DNA of 55,217 bases, taken from Candidatus Poribacteria bacterium. GTDB taxonomy: Bacteria; Poribacteria; WGA-4E; WGA-3G. The translations under genes and the position numbers were made by a program. The notes under the pieces were generated by a model. It did no database searches, was not told the origin of the DNA, and saw only the letters and a program-made list of their open reading frames with translations. The DNA lies in contig JAPPBX010000051.1 of NCBI GenBank assembly GCA_026702755.1, positions 1 to 55,217 of the forward strand. The letters are read 5' to 3'. This document shows positions 26,212 through 35,406 of the stretch, piece by piece (positions within the stretch are counted from its first letter, which is position 1; each line of letters opens with the position of its first letter).

Positions 26212-27297
26212 CTACGATATTTGATACGCTGCCAGTTTCTGCTTGTTGAACAGAATCCCGTGCCCCGGACGTTCAGGTGGCGAGAAGTGTCCATCCTTGA
26301 GCTGCAAGGTATCATCAAGCACCGGATCCAGCGACGGAATATATTCCACAAACAGCGAGTGTGGCACCGCTGCAGAAAGATGCACGTGAAGATCCATCAA
26401 GAAATGCGGAGAGACCGAAAGTCCGAAGCACTCTGCCGTATGCGCAACCTTCATCCACTCAGAGATACCACCGACACGGACTGCATCAGGTTGAAGGATG
26501 TCCGCTGCGCCTTGTGCGATGTATTCCTTAAAAACATACTTATTATAAATCGTCTCACCAACAGCGATCGGAATCGTCGTTTTCTCTCGTAAGTTCACGT
26601 GGCTATCCACATCGTCCGCTTCGATCGGTTCCTCAAACCAGAAAAGACCCGCTTCCTCAACACGACATGCAAGTTGAATCGCTTCGCGGGCGTTCCATTT
26701 CATGTTGGCATCAATCATGAGATAGGGTTCCTGCCCAATCGCTTTCCTGACAGCGAAGATACGTGCTACGTCTTCATAGAGGCTATCGCGACCGACTTTA
26801 ATCTTGATACCCTTGAAACCCTGCTCGACAAACGCGACAGACTGCCTGACAAGCTCATCTTCAGAAAGATGTAGCCAACCACCATCCGTGTTGTAGACGG
26901 GAACAGCAGGTCTCGCACCACCGAGGAGTTGATAAAGCGGCAATTCGGCGCGTTTTGCCATGAGGTCCCAGAGTGCAATATCCACCGCCGCCATACCTAA
27001 AGTGACGATGCCACCTCTGCCGACCCAGTGTGTGTCCATCCACATCCGATTCCAGATCCGGTCGATGTTGGAGGCATCCTCTTCAAGGAGGATAGGCGTG
27101 AGGTAGGCATCCATAATCTGTTTAATCGCTTCCCCACCTTTGCCGATGGTATAGGAAAACCCAGTGCCGACGACCCCATCTGCGTCTTCAATCTCAATGA
27201 AAGGGAACTCCATAGAAACAAAGGTTTGGATGGCATCAACGCGCTCCACTTGGGGTGGGATGTCGTAGAGAGATGTACGAACCGCTTTAATTTTCAT
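26212..27297 (-). CDS. Mandelate racemase / muconate lactonizing enzyme family protein
   Basis: The 361-residue enolase-superfamily protein has the KxK catalytic pair (Lys165, Lys167 in GIKIKVG), metal ligands Asp196 (LMIDANMKW), the Glu of FWFEEPIE and the Glu of AVGETIY, and a late HVHL region after SVSPHFLMDL. It abstracts a proton alpha to a carboxylate, usually a sugar acid dehydratase or epimerase; substrate unknown. It starts 10 nt after the sugar isomerase stop, so the two are co-translated and likely act on related sugars. Confidence 0.9.
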   Translation of the reverse strand: MKIKAVRTSLYDIPPQVERVDAIQTFVSMEFPFIEIEDADGVVGTGFSYTIGKGGEAIKQIMDAYLTPILLEEDASNIDRIWNRMWMDTHWVGRGGIVTLGMAAVDIALWDLMAKRAELPLYQLLGGARPAVPVYNTDGGWLHLSEDELVRQSVAFVEQGFKGIKIKVGRDSLYEDVARIFAVRKAIGQEPYLMIDANMKWNAREAIQLACRVEEAGLFWFEEPIEADDVDSHVNLREKTTIPIAVGETIYNKYVFKEYIAQGAADILQPDAVRVGGISEWMKVAHTAECFGLSVSPHFLMDLHVHLSAAVPHSLFVEYIPSLDPVLDDTLQLKDGHFSPPERPGHGILFNKQKLAAYQIS

Positions 27298-27307
27298 TGG
27301 AATTTGC

Positions 27308-28180
27308 CTACTGCTTTAAGTTTTCCATCATCGCCAATAACTTTTCAATACAGATGCGCGAGGCTTCCTCACCGGCTTCAGAGAACGCTTGTCCTGCAGG
27401 ACGGTTAAGGATGGCATCGTCAATTTTGAGTGAGGGTCGCCAATGCGTCTCAAGGGTGAGATGTCCCTCATATCCATCATCAATGAAGGCTTGCAGCTGC
27501 CCTTCCCAGTCGATTATACCATCGCCCACGGGCACAGATTCTATTTCGCCTGTGTCTGGGTTGGCATCCGCGTCCTTGAGGTGCGCGTGGATCATCGTTG
27601 ATTTCATACGATTGTAAGCATCGGGATACGGGGTTTCGCCCCCCTTTGCGTGTGCTTCATTGGCGGGATCCCAGATGCCACGGATATTCGGTGAATCAAT
27701 CTGTTCGATAAACTCTGCTGTGAGTTTGGCAGTGCGGAGCGAGGTCGTAGATTCGTTTTCCATGCCGAGCACAATGCCTTCGCCATCTATCATTCTGCGC
27801 GGTTCATCGTAGGAAGCGATAATCTCATCCCACCGCGCCTCCGTTTCACCGGTGTCCCAAAAGACGAAGGTCCGGATGAGATTGGTGTCAAACGCCTTTG
27901 CCGTTCGGATGCATCCTTCCAGTATACCGAGATGTTCTTTCCGTTCCGCAGTGTTGTCCATATCGCATTTAAAAAATGGCGATGCAACACCGATAGTCTC
28001 AATGTCAGTGCCGTCCAATAGCCGTTTCATCTCGTCGATGTCGGTATCGGTAAGCTCGTGTGGCAGTTTGTCCCAGACCGAGCGAATTTCGATGGAGTGT
28101 AGATTGAATTCTTTCACAAAATTGACAACGGTAGCGAAGTCTTGTGAAACTTCGTCGTTGATAACGCCGAGCTTAAACAT
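27308..28180 (-). CDS. Sugar phosphate isomerase/epimerase (AP endonuclease-2 TIM barrel)
   Basis: The 290-residue protein starts FKLGVINDEVSQDF and shows the xylose-isomerase-like barrel blocks: EIRSVWDKLP, GMENESTTS, IRGIWDPANEAH, MIHAHLKDA and LTLETHW, containing the metal-binding Glu/Asp/His residues. Families of this type isomerise or epimerise sugars or inositols. It heads a minus-strand run with the enolase-superfamily enzyme and the SDR, a typical sugar-acid catabolic set. Confidence 0.9.
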   Translation of the reverse strand: MFKLGVINDEVSQDFATVVNFVKEFNLHSIEIRSVWDKLPHELTDTDIDEMKRLLDGTDIETIGVASPFFKCDMDNTAERKEHLGILEGCIRTAKAFDTNLIRTFVFWDTGETEARWDEIIASYDEPRRMIDGEGIVLGMENESTTSLRTAKLTAEFIEQIDSPNIRGIWDPANEAHAKGGETPYPDAYNRMKSTMIHAHLKDADANPDTGEIESVPVGDGIIDWEGQLQAFIDDGYEGHLTLETHWRPSLKIDDAILNRPAGQAFSEAGEEASRICIEKLLAMMENLKQ

Positions 28181-28268
28181 AACTATGTATCTCCTTCAAA
28201 ACTTTTGGGACATATTAGCACAGCGCGGCGTTAATGGCAAGTGGGATTTCAGGTTTAGGAAAATTGGT

Positions 28269-28298
28269 TTGCAATGAAGGCAAAAATCGTGCTAAAAT
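28269..28298 (+). promoter_or_regulatory. glnE promoter
   Basis: TTGCAA (28269-28274), an 18-bp spacer and TAAAAT (28293-28298) lie just before the glnE ribosome-binding site; the resulting leader would be very short. Confidence 0.55.
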
Positions 28299-28315
28299 AG
28301 CATTAGGAGAAAATG

Positions 28316-31300
28316 ATGAACTACACAGAATTATCGCTGCCACAAGACCATAGAGAAGAAATCCATCGGATTCTAACTGATGCTTCCAATAGAACCGGTG
28401 GCATAGATAGCGAATCTATACTGCGAAGCCTACAAGAACTCACCACCGACGATGCAGACCTCCAAGCATGCTTTGCAGACATCGCCATCCCCTTGCTCGA
28501 AGCCTCCATAGATTCACCGAACCCTGAAGCTGCCTTAAGTCGTTTTTCACGCTTTGCACATGTCACATTTAACCGCAGATGGCTCTATCAATTGTTGCGA
28601 GATACCCAGTCTCTCATACGTCCCGTGATCTTTTGCTTCGGTGCCTCCAATTACCTATCCGAGATATTGATTCGCACGCCTGAATACTTCCATGACATCA
28701 TTGATGCGGATGTGATGGAACAGCAGAAGACTTCTGAAATAATGTATCAGGAACTTAAACAATCAATCTCGAGGTTCGCTTCGGTCGAGCAAAAACTCCG
28801 TATCTTGCGGCGATACAAACGACGCGAGACGCTCCGTATCGGACTGCGCGACCTGCTTAAAACGGCAGATGTCGCCACAACGACATTGGAGTTGAGCAAT
28901 TTAGCAGAGGCAGCGTTGCAACACTGCTATGAGATCGGGCGCGATCAGGTAATGAAACCCAAGTTCGGAACGCCTCTCAACGAAGACGGGGACGCGCCCT
29001 GCTATTTTGCCATCATCGGGATGGGAAAACTCGGCGGCTATGAACTCAACTTCAGCTCCGATATCGACCTCATTTTTGTCTATTCAGACGATGCACGCAC
29101 GGATATGGGGACCGACAACAGCGAATATTTCTCACGCCTTTGTGAATTCATCATCAAAGCGATGAGTGAGATAACACCAGAGGGTTACGTCTTTCGGGTT
29201 GACATCCGTTTGCGTCCTGAAAGCAGTGCAGGCGTTATTATCCGTTCTATGGAGAGTTATGAAAGCTACTATGAAGGTTGGGGTGATTTGTGGGAACGTC
29301 AGGCTTTAATCAAAGCGCGACCGGTTGCCGGGGATATGGAATTTGGCGACGAATTCATGCGCATGATTCAGCCGTTTGTGTATCAGCGCTACTTAGATGG
29401 CGTAACGCTCACTGAGATTAAGGCGGACATTCGGCGCACCAAAGCGCGAATCGAGGAACGGCTCATCAGTGAAAATACGAGCCTTGAACGGCACGTAAAA
29501 CTCGGTCCTGGTGCCATTCGTGATATCGAATTCACCGTGCAATGCCTCCAGATGATTCACGGTGCCAAGCGAAAATCCGTGTGTTCACACAATACTTTGG
29601 AAACGCTCGCGGCACTAAAGGAAAATGAGTTCCTCGACCCAGAGGATGCGGACGCACTTTCGACTGCCTACCGGTTCTTACGTACCGTTGAGAACGGCAT
29701 TCAAATTGAGGCGGACCAGCAGCGCTACTCAATTCCAGAGGGGGAAACCGAAGCACGCGAACTCGCCCGACGCGTCGGATACCAACACTCCGTAGAAACT
29801 GATGCGCTGGAAACATTTCGGGCGGATTATCGCGTACATACTGAGCGAGTGCGCTCCACCTTTCGGAAAATCACCACAACTTCGATTGAATCTGAAGATG
29901 GACTTGACATTGCCGTTCTGCTTTCTGAAGAAGATCCACAGCAGTTGGAGAATTTCTTGAGCACATTCCGCTTTGAAAATGTGAGGGAGGCACAACGCCT
30001 CCTAAAACGACTCGCAAACGGTGGCGACGGCATCCAATTCTCCCCAGGTGTCAGACGCACCTTCTTTAAACTCGCGCCGACGCTCCTAAGTGTCTTACGA
30101 GACTCTCCGAATCCAGACATGGCACTTCGCTACCTTTCAGCATTTACAGACAAGGTCGGTGCGCGTAGCAGCTACTACACGATGTTCGCGGAAAAGCCAT
30201 CAACGCTTGAAGCACTGACCCGTGTCTGTGGTACGAGTCTGTATCTCGCAGATATGCTCATCGTAAGCCCCGAACTTTTTGATCTACTCACCGTCCCAAC
30301 GTTGGTAGAACGTACCAAGACTCTCACTAAGAAACAGGAAGAGGCGTTAAAAATTGCAGCGGAGGCACCAGAGGGAAGGATGCTGTCTATGCTGCGGCGA
30401 TATAAGAACGACGAAATTTGGCGTATCGCCTTACGAAACATTCTCGGTAACGCAACACTGCCGGACACAACGCAGGAACTCTCTGATTTAGCCGAAGCGA
30501 TTCTGCAAGCGATTTACCCAGAAATTGAGGCAGAGTTCCGCGAGGCACACGGGACGCCGCTTGCTCCTGATGGGACACCTGTTACCTTCGCAATCGTCGC
30601 GATGGGTAAGTTTGGTGGTCGCGAACTGAACTTCAGCTCAGACTTAGATGTTATGTACGTCTATTCAGCAGATGGCGAAACGACGCAAGGCATGCCAAAC
30701 GTGGAATATTTTTCAGCCGTCGGTTTGGAGTTAGTAAATCGACTTGCGGGAAATCAGGGAATGGGTGTCTATGAAATCGACCTGCGACTCCGTCCATACG
30801 GAACAGGTGGTGCGATTGCCCTGTCATTGGAGGGATATCAGAATTACTACGATAACGCTGCAGAAGTCTGGGAACGTCAGGCACTCACGCGCGCACGTGT
30901 CGCAGTCGGGGATACGGAACAGCTCGGAAACCAATTTTTGGAAATCGCTCACGATTTTTGTTACGGGACATCTCTAACGCCTGAAGAGATTGCTCAAATT
31001 GTGCATACGCGCCAACGAAAAGAAGCACAAGCGACTCGTAGAACATCTACTCGGCGCAGACGGAGCGGCAAAGCGCAGACACCTACTACCAATGTGAAAT
31101 CGGGATATGGCGGGCTTGTGGATATTGAATTCGCTGTCCAAACGCTTCAACTGGTGCATGGCGGAAAGGAACCTTCTGTGTGTGTGCAAAATACACCGCT
31201 CGCGATTGACAAGCTGCAAAATATCGGTGTCCTGACAGAGGAACAGCGCGATGGATTAACCGAAGCGTATCAATTTCTGCGGCGCGTCGAAAATGCGTTA

Positions 31301-31483
31301 CGGATCGTCCATGACCGGGCACTGGACGCGCTTCCAAAAAATCGGGCAGAATTGGGACAGTTGGCACGCCGTCTCGGATACACGGGTGATGCCGATACAC
31401 CCGCTGTGGAAGCGTTTTTGCAGGATTACGGGAAGTGGACCGAAATGACCCGCGCACTTTTCAACCAGATCCTTGTTGATTGA
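28316..31483 (+). CDS. glnE: Glutamine synthetase adenylyltransferase / adenylyl-removase
   Basis: GlnE attaches AMP to and removes it from glutamine synthetase in response to PII. Two nucleotidyltransferase halves are present: GMGKLGGYELNFSSDIDL (about residue 235) and AMGKFGGRELNFSSDLDV (about 760), each followed by a helical regulatory region with RLRP and GAIRDIEFTVQ or GLVDIEFAVQ. At 1055 residues it is about 110 longer than E. coli GlnE; part of the excess is an Arg/Thr-rich insert (RRTSTRRRRSGKAQTPTTN) before the second GxxDIEF block. Two adjacent ATG codons exist; the second gives AGGAG a 6-nt spacing and is used here. Confidence 0.92.
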   Translation: MNYTELSLPQDHREEIHRILTDASNRTGGIDSESILRSLQELTTDDADLQACFADIAIPLLEASIDSPNPEAALSRFSRFAHVTFNRRWLYQLLRDTQSLIRPVIFCFGASNYLSEILIRTPEYFHDIIDADVMEQQKTSEIMYQELKQSISRFASVEQKLRILRRYKRRETLRIGLRDLLKTADVATTTLELSNLAEAALQHCYEIGRDQVMKPKFGTPLNEDGDAPCYFAIIGMGKLGGYELNFSSDIDLIFVYSDDARTDMGTDNSEYFSRLCEFIIKAMSEITPEGYVFRVDIRLRPESSAGVIIRSMESYESYYEGWGDLWERQALIKARPVAGDMEFGDEFMRMIQPFVYQRYLDGVTLTEIKADIRRTKARIEERLISENTSLERHVKLGPGAIRDIEFTVQCLQMIHGAKRKSVCSHNTLETLAALKENEFLDPEDADALSTAYRFLRTVENGIQIEADQQRYSIPEGETEARELARRVGYQHSVETDALETFRADYRVHTERVRSTFRKITTTSIESEDGLDIAVLLSEEDPQQLENFLSTFRFENVREAQRLLKRLANGGDGIQFSPGVRRTFFKLAPTLLSVLRDSPNPDMALRYLSAFTDKVGARSSYYTMFAEKPSTLEALTRVCGTSLYLADMLIVSPELFDLLTVPTLVERTKTLTKKQEEALKIAAEAPEGRMLSMLRRYKNDEIWRIALRNILGNATLPDTTQELSDLAEAILQAIYPEIEAEFREAHGTPLAPDGTPVTFAIVAMGKFGGRELNFSSDLDVMYVYSADGETTQGMPNVEYFSAVGLELVNRLAGNQGMGVYEIDLRLRPYGTGGAIALSLEGYQNYYDNAAEVWERQALTRARVAVGDTEQLGNQFLEIAHDFCYGTSLTPEEIAQIVHTRQRKEAQATRRTSTRRRRSGKAQTPTTNVKSGYGGLVDIEFAVQTLQLVHGGKEPSVCVQNTPLAIDKLQNIGVLTEEQRDGLTEAYQFLRRVENALRIVHDRALDALPKNRAELGQLARRLGYTGDADTPAVEAFLQDYGKWTEMTRALFNQILVD

Positions 31484-31507
31484 GGCGATAAACATTCCCA
31501 TCACCAT

Positions 31508-31891
31508 TCAACCGAAAATTCTGTCTCCCATATACCAACCGATTCCAAAGGCCACGAGGAGCATGAGAAATAGAAGCACTTTAAACACTCGACTACTCAA
31601 GAATATCGATATCTTTGACTTCTCAAACATTTCTATTTCTTCCTTATATTCCCTCTTATATTTTTTTAAAGCAGGTCTATACCAAAACACCCAAGTGAAA
31701 AGTGCTGCGAGCAGAAATATTGATGCAAGTAACAAAAGGAGTTTTTTTGTGCCAAGTGAAATTTGCAGATCGGGAATCAACATATAAAATAGGATTCCCA
31801 TAGCCGCGAAGCATAAGATGAGTAGCAACATCGCTGCCCAGATAAAATTTCTCAACGCCTGTTTTTTTTCTATGGCGCGTTCGTTTTCCAT
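31508..31891 (-). CDS. Small membrane protein of unknown function
   Basis: The 127-residue product has three hydrophobic segments (WAAMLLLILCFAAMGILFYML, LLLLLASIFLLAALFTWVFWY and VLLFLMLLVAFGIGWYMG) separated by a charged loop (KKYKREYKEEIEMFEK). The ATG at 31891 has GAGGAG 9 nt upstream; a TTG two codons earlier is too close to that site. It converges on glnE with 24 nt between stops. No homologue recognised. Confidence 0.72.
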   Translation of the reverse strand: MENERAIEKKQALRNFIWAAMLLLILCFAAMGILFYMLIPDLQISLGTKKLLLLLASIFLLAALFTWVFWYRPALKKYKREYKEEIEMFEKSKISIFLSSRVFKVLLFLMLLVAFGIGWYMGDRIFG

Positions 31892-31934
31892 ATTCAAATA
31901 CTCCTCTGTTGGAAGGTTTTCGGAGAAATAATGA

Positions 31935-31950
31935 CGGGATAGAGGTCCCG
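31935..31950. repeat. Short palindrome, degenerate family A-like
   Basis: CGGGA (31935-31939) and TCCCG (31946-31950) pair around a 6-nt loop in the 31892-32213 gap. The gap is otherwise AT-rich and holds the promoter at 32150-32178 but no gene. Confidence 0.4.
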
Positions 31951-32149
31951 CCTAATGTTCTTGTTCCAGACTTACCCAAGTATCACAGAATATAACACAA
32001 GTCCAAAAAAAATATCAAGAAAAGTAAACGCGCTATCCAGGGGCATTTAGTTTTCTCTTTTGTAGCGTCCACTTTTAGTTTGCACCCTATAATAACAGTC
32101 TATGCTACAAGGGGAAACTAAAGAGTCCTATATGAGCCCGAAATTTCCC

Positions 32150-32178
32150 TTGAGATATCGCGACAAACCTGCTAAAAT
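32150..32178 (+). promoter_or_regulatory. Promoter of the NHL-repeat gene
   Basis: TTGAGA (32150-32155), a 17-bp spacer and TAAAAT (32173-32178) lie 35 bp before the start codon. The CTAAAATAG context is the same as before glnE. Confidence 0.65.
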
Positions 32179-32213
32179 AGATGTCAATTCTTTTAGGAGT
32201 AGGGAGAAAACTT

Positions 32214-33074
32214 ATGGCTTTTGGACAAGGAACACATCAATATACTGTGGAAGAAAATTGGTGGACGCTCCCAGAAGGTTGGGAATTCGGTTGGGTTCCC
32301 GCCGTCGCTGTTGATTCACAGGACCGCGTTTATGTTTACAGTCGAAGTGAGCACCCGATGGTCGTCTTCGATCGGAACGGGAACTTTATTGATTCTTGGG
32401 GCGATGATATTCTCAAGGACGCACACGGAATTTTTATTGATGCCGACGATAATATCTATTGTACGGAACGTGACACACACGTCGTGCGGAAGTTTACACC
32501 TGAAGGCGAACTGCTGATGACACTCGGCACACCCGATGAACCCGGCGCAGACGGAGAACCCTTCAATAAACCGACGGATTTGGCACTCGGACCCGATGGC
32601 GAAATGTTTATCACCGACGGGTACGGCAATGCCCGTGTCCATAAATATTCACCTGATGGTGAACTGATTAAATCGTGGGGACAGCCCGGCACCGGTCCTG
32701 GCGAATTCGATCTCCCGCATTGCGTCAGAGTCGATCCCCGCAATAGACTCATGGTCGCCGACCGAGAGAACAATCGGATCCAGTTCTTCACCCTTGATGG
32801 AGAATACATTGAAGAGTGGGGAGATCTGTTGCATCCAGACACCATCTATATCGACGAAGAGGATTTTGTCTATATCGCTGAACTGGATCAGCGTATCACC
32901 ATCATGACGTTAGATGGCGAGGTCGTTTCGCAGTGGGGCAGTGAGCGCGGCAGTGCCGTCCCCGGTGAATTTATGGCATGTCCACACGGCATCTGGCTGG
33001 ATTCACACGGCGATATATATGTTGGCGAAGTTCAAGAGGATGCACGACTCCAAAAATTCATTCGGCAACGGTAG
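32214..33074 (+). CDS. NHL-repeat six-bladed beta-propeller protein (PAL-like)
   Basis: The 286-residue protein consists of repeated blades such as VAVDSQDRVYVYSRSEHPMVVFDRNGNFIDSWG, KPTDLALGPDGEMFITDGYGNARVHKYSPDGELIKSWG and VRVDPRNRLMVADRENNRIQFFTLDGEYIEEWG. This is the NHL fold also found in peptidyl-alpha-hydroxyglycine alpha-amidating lyase. No signal peptide is seen. The ATG at 32214 is preferred over one 33 nt upstream because AGGGAG is 7 nt before it. The function is probably ligand binding or a lyase activity; not certain. Confidence 0.85.
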   Translation: MAFGQGTHQYTVEENWWTLPEGWEFGWVPAVAVDSQDRVYVYSRSEHPMVVFDRNGNFIDSWGDDILKDAHGIFIDADDNIYCTERDTHVVRKFTPEGELLMTLGTPDEPGADGEPFNKPTDLALGPDGEMFITDGYGNARVHKYSPDGELIKSWGQPGTGPGEFDLPHCVRVDPRNRLMVADRENNRIQFFTLDGEYIEEWGDLLHPDTIYIDEEDFVYIAELDQRITIMTLDGEVVSQWGSERGSAVPGEFMACPHGIWLDSHGDIYVGEVQEDARLQKFIRQR

Positions 33075-33128
33075 CATCGGTTTTCCAGAATGAATTTTTC
33101 GCACCGTATCATTGTTAATCTAAAGCAT

Positions 33129-33165
33129 TGTAGGGCGAGGTCTCCGTACCTTGCCCGTTCCTACA
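33129..33165. repeat. GC-rich palindrome (family A) before the glutamate dehydrogenase gene
   Basis: GGGCGAGGT (33133-33141) pairs with ACCTTGCCC (33148-33156) with one wobble, and outer TGTA/TACA (33129-33132, 33162-33165) extends the stem after an internal loop. It ends 16 nt before the next start codon. Confidence 0.68.
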
Positions 33166-33181
33166 TTTAGGTTAGAGCACG

Positions 33182-34603
33182 ATGACAGAAGGTTTCTCGT
33201 TTTTCCAGAAAGTGAATAGGGATTTTGATAAAGCTGCCCAATTCACTGACTATCCACATGGGTTGTTGGAGCAGATAAAGATTTGTAACAGCTCCTGCCA
33301 TTTCACATTTCCGATAAAACGGGATGACGGAACTATCCAAACCATCCACGGATGGCGCGCGGAGCACAGTCATCACAGCCTCCCGACGAAAGGCGGCATC
33401 CGCTACAGCACACTCGTCAATGAGGACGAGATAATAGCACTCGCGGCATTGATGACGTACAAGTGCGCGCTCGTTGATGTCCCATTCGGCGGAGCCAAAG
33501 GTGGTATTCAACTGGATAGACGCGAATATTCAGAAACTGAATTGGAGCGTATCACCCGCCGTTATACCTATGAATTGATCCAGAAGAATTACATCGGACC
33601 CGGTGTAGACGTGCCAGCACCGGATTTCGGAACCAGCGAAACTGAGATGGCATGGATTCTCGATACCTATATCACAATGGCACCTGATAAACTCAATGCT
33701 ACCGCATGCGTAACAGGCAAACCGATCGAACAAAACGGGATTCATGGGCGGAAAGGTGCTACCGGACGCGGAGTCGTTTTCGGTTTAGAAGAGGCATGTA
33801 GTATTGCTGAGGACATGAAACCCCTTGGGCTATCCCCCGGTCTACACGGAAAAAACGTCGTTATTCAAGGTTTCGGTAATGTTGGTTATCATGCTGCCAA
33901 GTTTCTAATGGAGGCGGATGCACGCGTCATTGGGATTCTTGAACGAAACGGTGGTATCTATGATCCACGAGGGTTTGATGTCGAAAAAGTTGCCATGCAT
34001 CGCGCGGAAACCGGGTCGATCCGAGGGTATCCCGGTGCCACACCTGTTGAGAATCCGAGCGACGGTTTGGAGTTAGCGTGCGATATCCTTGTGCCAGCCG
34101 CACTTGAGAACCAACTCACAGCAGAAAACGCACCTCGGATTAAAGCCGCCATTATTGCTGAAGCAGCGAACGGACCTACAACCCCAGAAGCGGATGAGAT
34201 TCTTCAAGAACGCGGGATTATGATTATCCCAGATACCTACCTCAACGCCGGTGGTGTCACCGTCTCCTATTTCGAGTGGCTCCGGAACCTCTCTCACGTG
34301 CAACTCGGACGGCTCGGCAAACGTTTTGAAGATAGCACTCAACATGCAATGCTTCACGCCGTTGAGAAAGCAACCGGTTATCAGTTTTCGGAAGATGAAC
34401 GTCAGTCAATACATGGTGCTGATGAGGAAGATTTAGTGAACTCTGGACTCCAAGATACGATGATAAGAGCCTATCAGGAACTGCGTGAGACACGTATGCA
34501 ACACAGAAGTAAAAACGATGATGTGGATTGCCGAACGGCTGCATTTATCAATGCCATCCATAGAATCGCAAAATCCTATATGCAGCTCGGTATTTTCCCC
34601 TAA
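33182..34603 (+). CDS. gdhA: Glu/Leu/Phe/Val dehydrogenase (glutamate dehydrogenase)
   Basis: The 473-residue protein catalyses reversible oxidative deamination, most likely of glutamate. The substrate domain has GWRAEHSHHSLPTKGGIRYS and MTYKCALVDVPFGGAKGGI with the catalytic lysines; VPAPDFGTSETEMAWILDTY follows. The NAD(P) domain carries VVIQGFGNVGYHAAKFL (GxGxxG). VSYFEWLRNLSH is the conserved late helix. The ribosome-binding site is weak. With glnE upstream, this stretch controls ammonia assimilation. Confidence 0.93.
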   Translation: MTEGFSFFQKVNRDFDKAAQFTDYPHGLLEQIKICNSSCHFTFPIKRDDGTIQTIHGWRAEHSHHSLPTKGGIRYSTLVNEDEIIALAALMTYKCALVDVPFGGAKGGIQLDRREYSETELERITRRYTYELIQKNYIGPGVDVPAPDFGTSETEMAWILDTYITMAPDKLNATACVTGKPIEQNGIHGRKGATGRGVVFGLEEACSIAEDMKPLGLSPGLHGKNVVIQGFGNVGYHAAKFLMEADARVIGILERNGGIYDPRGFDVEKVAMHRAETGSIRGYPGATPVENPSDGLELACDILVPAALENQLTAENAPRIKAAIIAEAANGPTTPEADEILQERGIMIIPDTYLNAGGVTVSYFEWLRNLSHVQLGRLGKRFEDSTQHAMLHAVEKATGYQFSEDERQSIHGADEEDLVNSGLQDTMIRAYQELRETRMQHRSKNDDVDCRTAAFINAIHRIAKSYMQLGIFP

Positions 34604-34653
34604 TTCATAACGCCAACTTTCAAGAAAATAAAAACACAGAAAAGGAAGAAAAA

Positions 34654-35406
34654 ATGATCTCTCTCAGTGTTAATGTCAACAAAATCGCAACACTACGAAA
34701 CTCGCGCGGCGGCGATATTCCAGATGTCCTCACTGCAGTTGATACCTGTATCGCTGCAGGTGCACAGGGCATCACCGTGCACCCGCGTGAAGATGAACGC
34801 CATATCAGACCCGCAGATGTGCTGGACATCGCCGAACGATTAATAGAAATCAATACCCAAAAATCACCCACCATTGAATACAATATTGAAGGCGATCCGA
34901 GACCTGACCTTATCGATAGGGTCTTACGCACGAAACCAACCCAATGCACGCTTGTTCCGGTTGTAGCAGGCGAGATAACAAGCCACACCGTTTGGGATAT
35001 CCGTAAAGATGGCGACACGTTGAAACCGATCATTGCAGCGTTGAAAAACGCCGACATTCGCGTGAGTCTGTTTAGCGGAACGGATGTCGAGCAGATAGCG
35101 ATGACGCGTGATATTGGTGCCGACAGAATTGAACTCTATACCGCGCCTTACGCCATGGCAGAAACGGAGGCAGAGATTGAACGTGAGTTTGCGTTATTGG
35201 AAAAAGCAGCGGTGAAGGCGATGGATTTGGGACTTGGAATCAACGCGGGGCACGATCTGAATCTTGACAACCTACCGCTGATGCAGAAACTACCCGGACT
35301 GCTTGAAGTCTCTATTGGACACCATCTGATGGCGGATGCACTCTACATAGGATTGGAATCTGCGGTCAAAGCGTACCGACACGCACTGGGGCAGCAGGCG
35401 ACATGA
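34654..35406 (+). CDS. pdxJ: Pyridoxine 5'-phosphate synthase
   Basis: PdxJ condenses 1-deoxyxylulose 5-phosphate with 3-amino-2-oxopropyl phosphate to make pyridoxine 5'-phosphate. The 250-residue barrel begins SLSVNVNKIATLRNSRGG and contains GITVHPREDERHI, YNIEGDP, CTLVPV, RVSLFSGTD, IELYTAPYA, GLGINAGHDLNLDNL and EVSIGHHLMADALYIGLE, the full series of PdxJ blocks. AAAGGAAGAAAAA precedes the ATG. Its stop overlaps the next start (ATGA). Confidence 0.95.
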   Translation: MISLSVNVNKIATLRNSRGGDIPDVLTAVDTCIAAGAQGITVHPREDERHIRPADVLDIAERLIEINTQKSPTIEYNIEGDPRPDLIDRVLRTKPTQCTLVPVVAGEITSHTVWDIRKDGDTLKPIIAALKNADIRVSLFSGTDVEQIAMTRDIGADRIELYTAPYAMAETEAEIEREFALLEKAAVKAMDLGLGINAGHDLNLDNLPLMQKLPGLLEVSIGHHLMADALYIGLESAVKAYRHALGQQAT

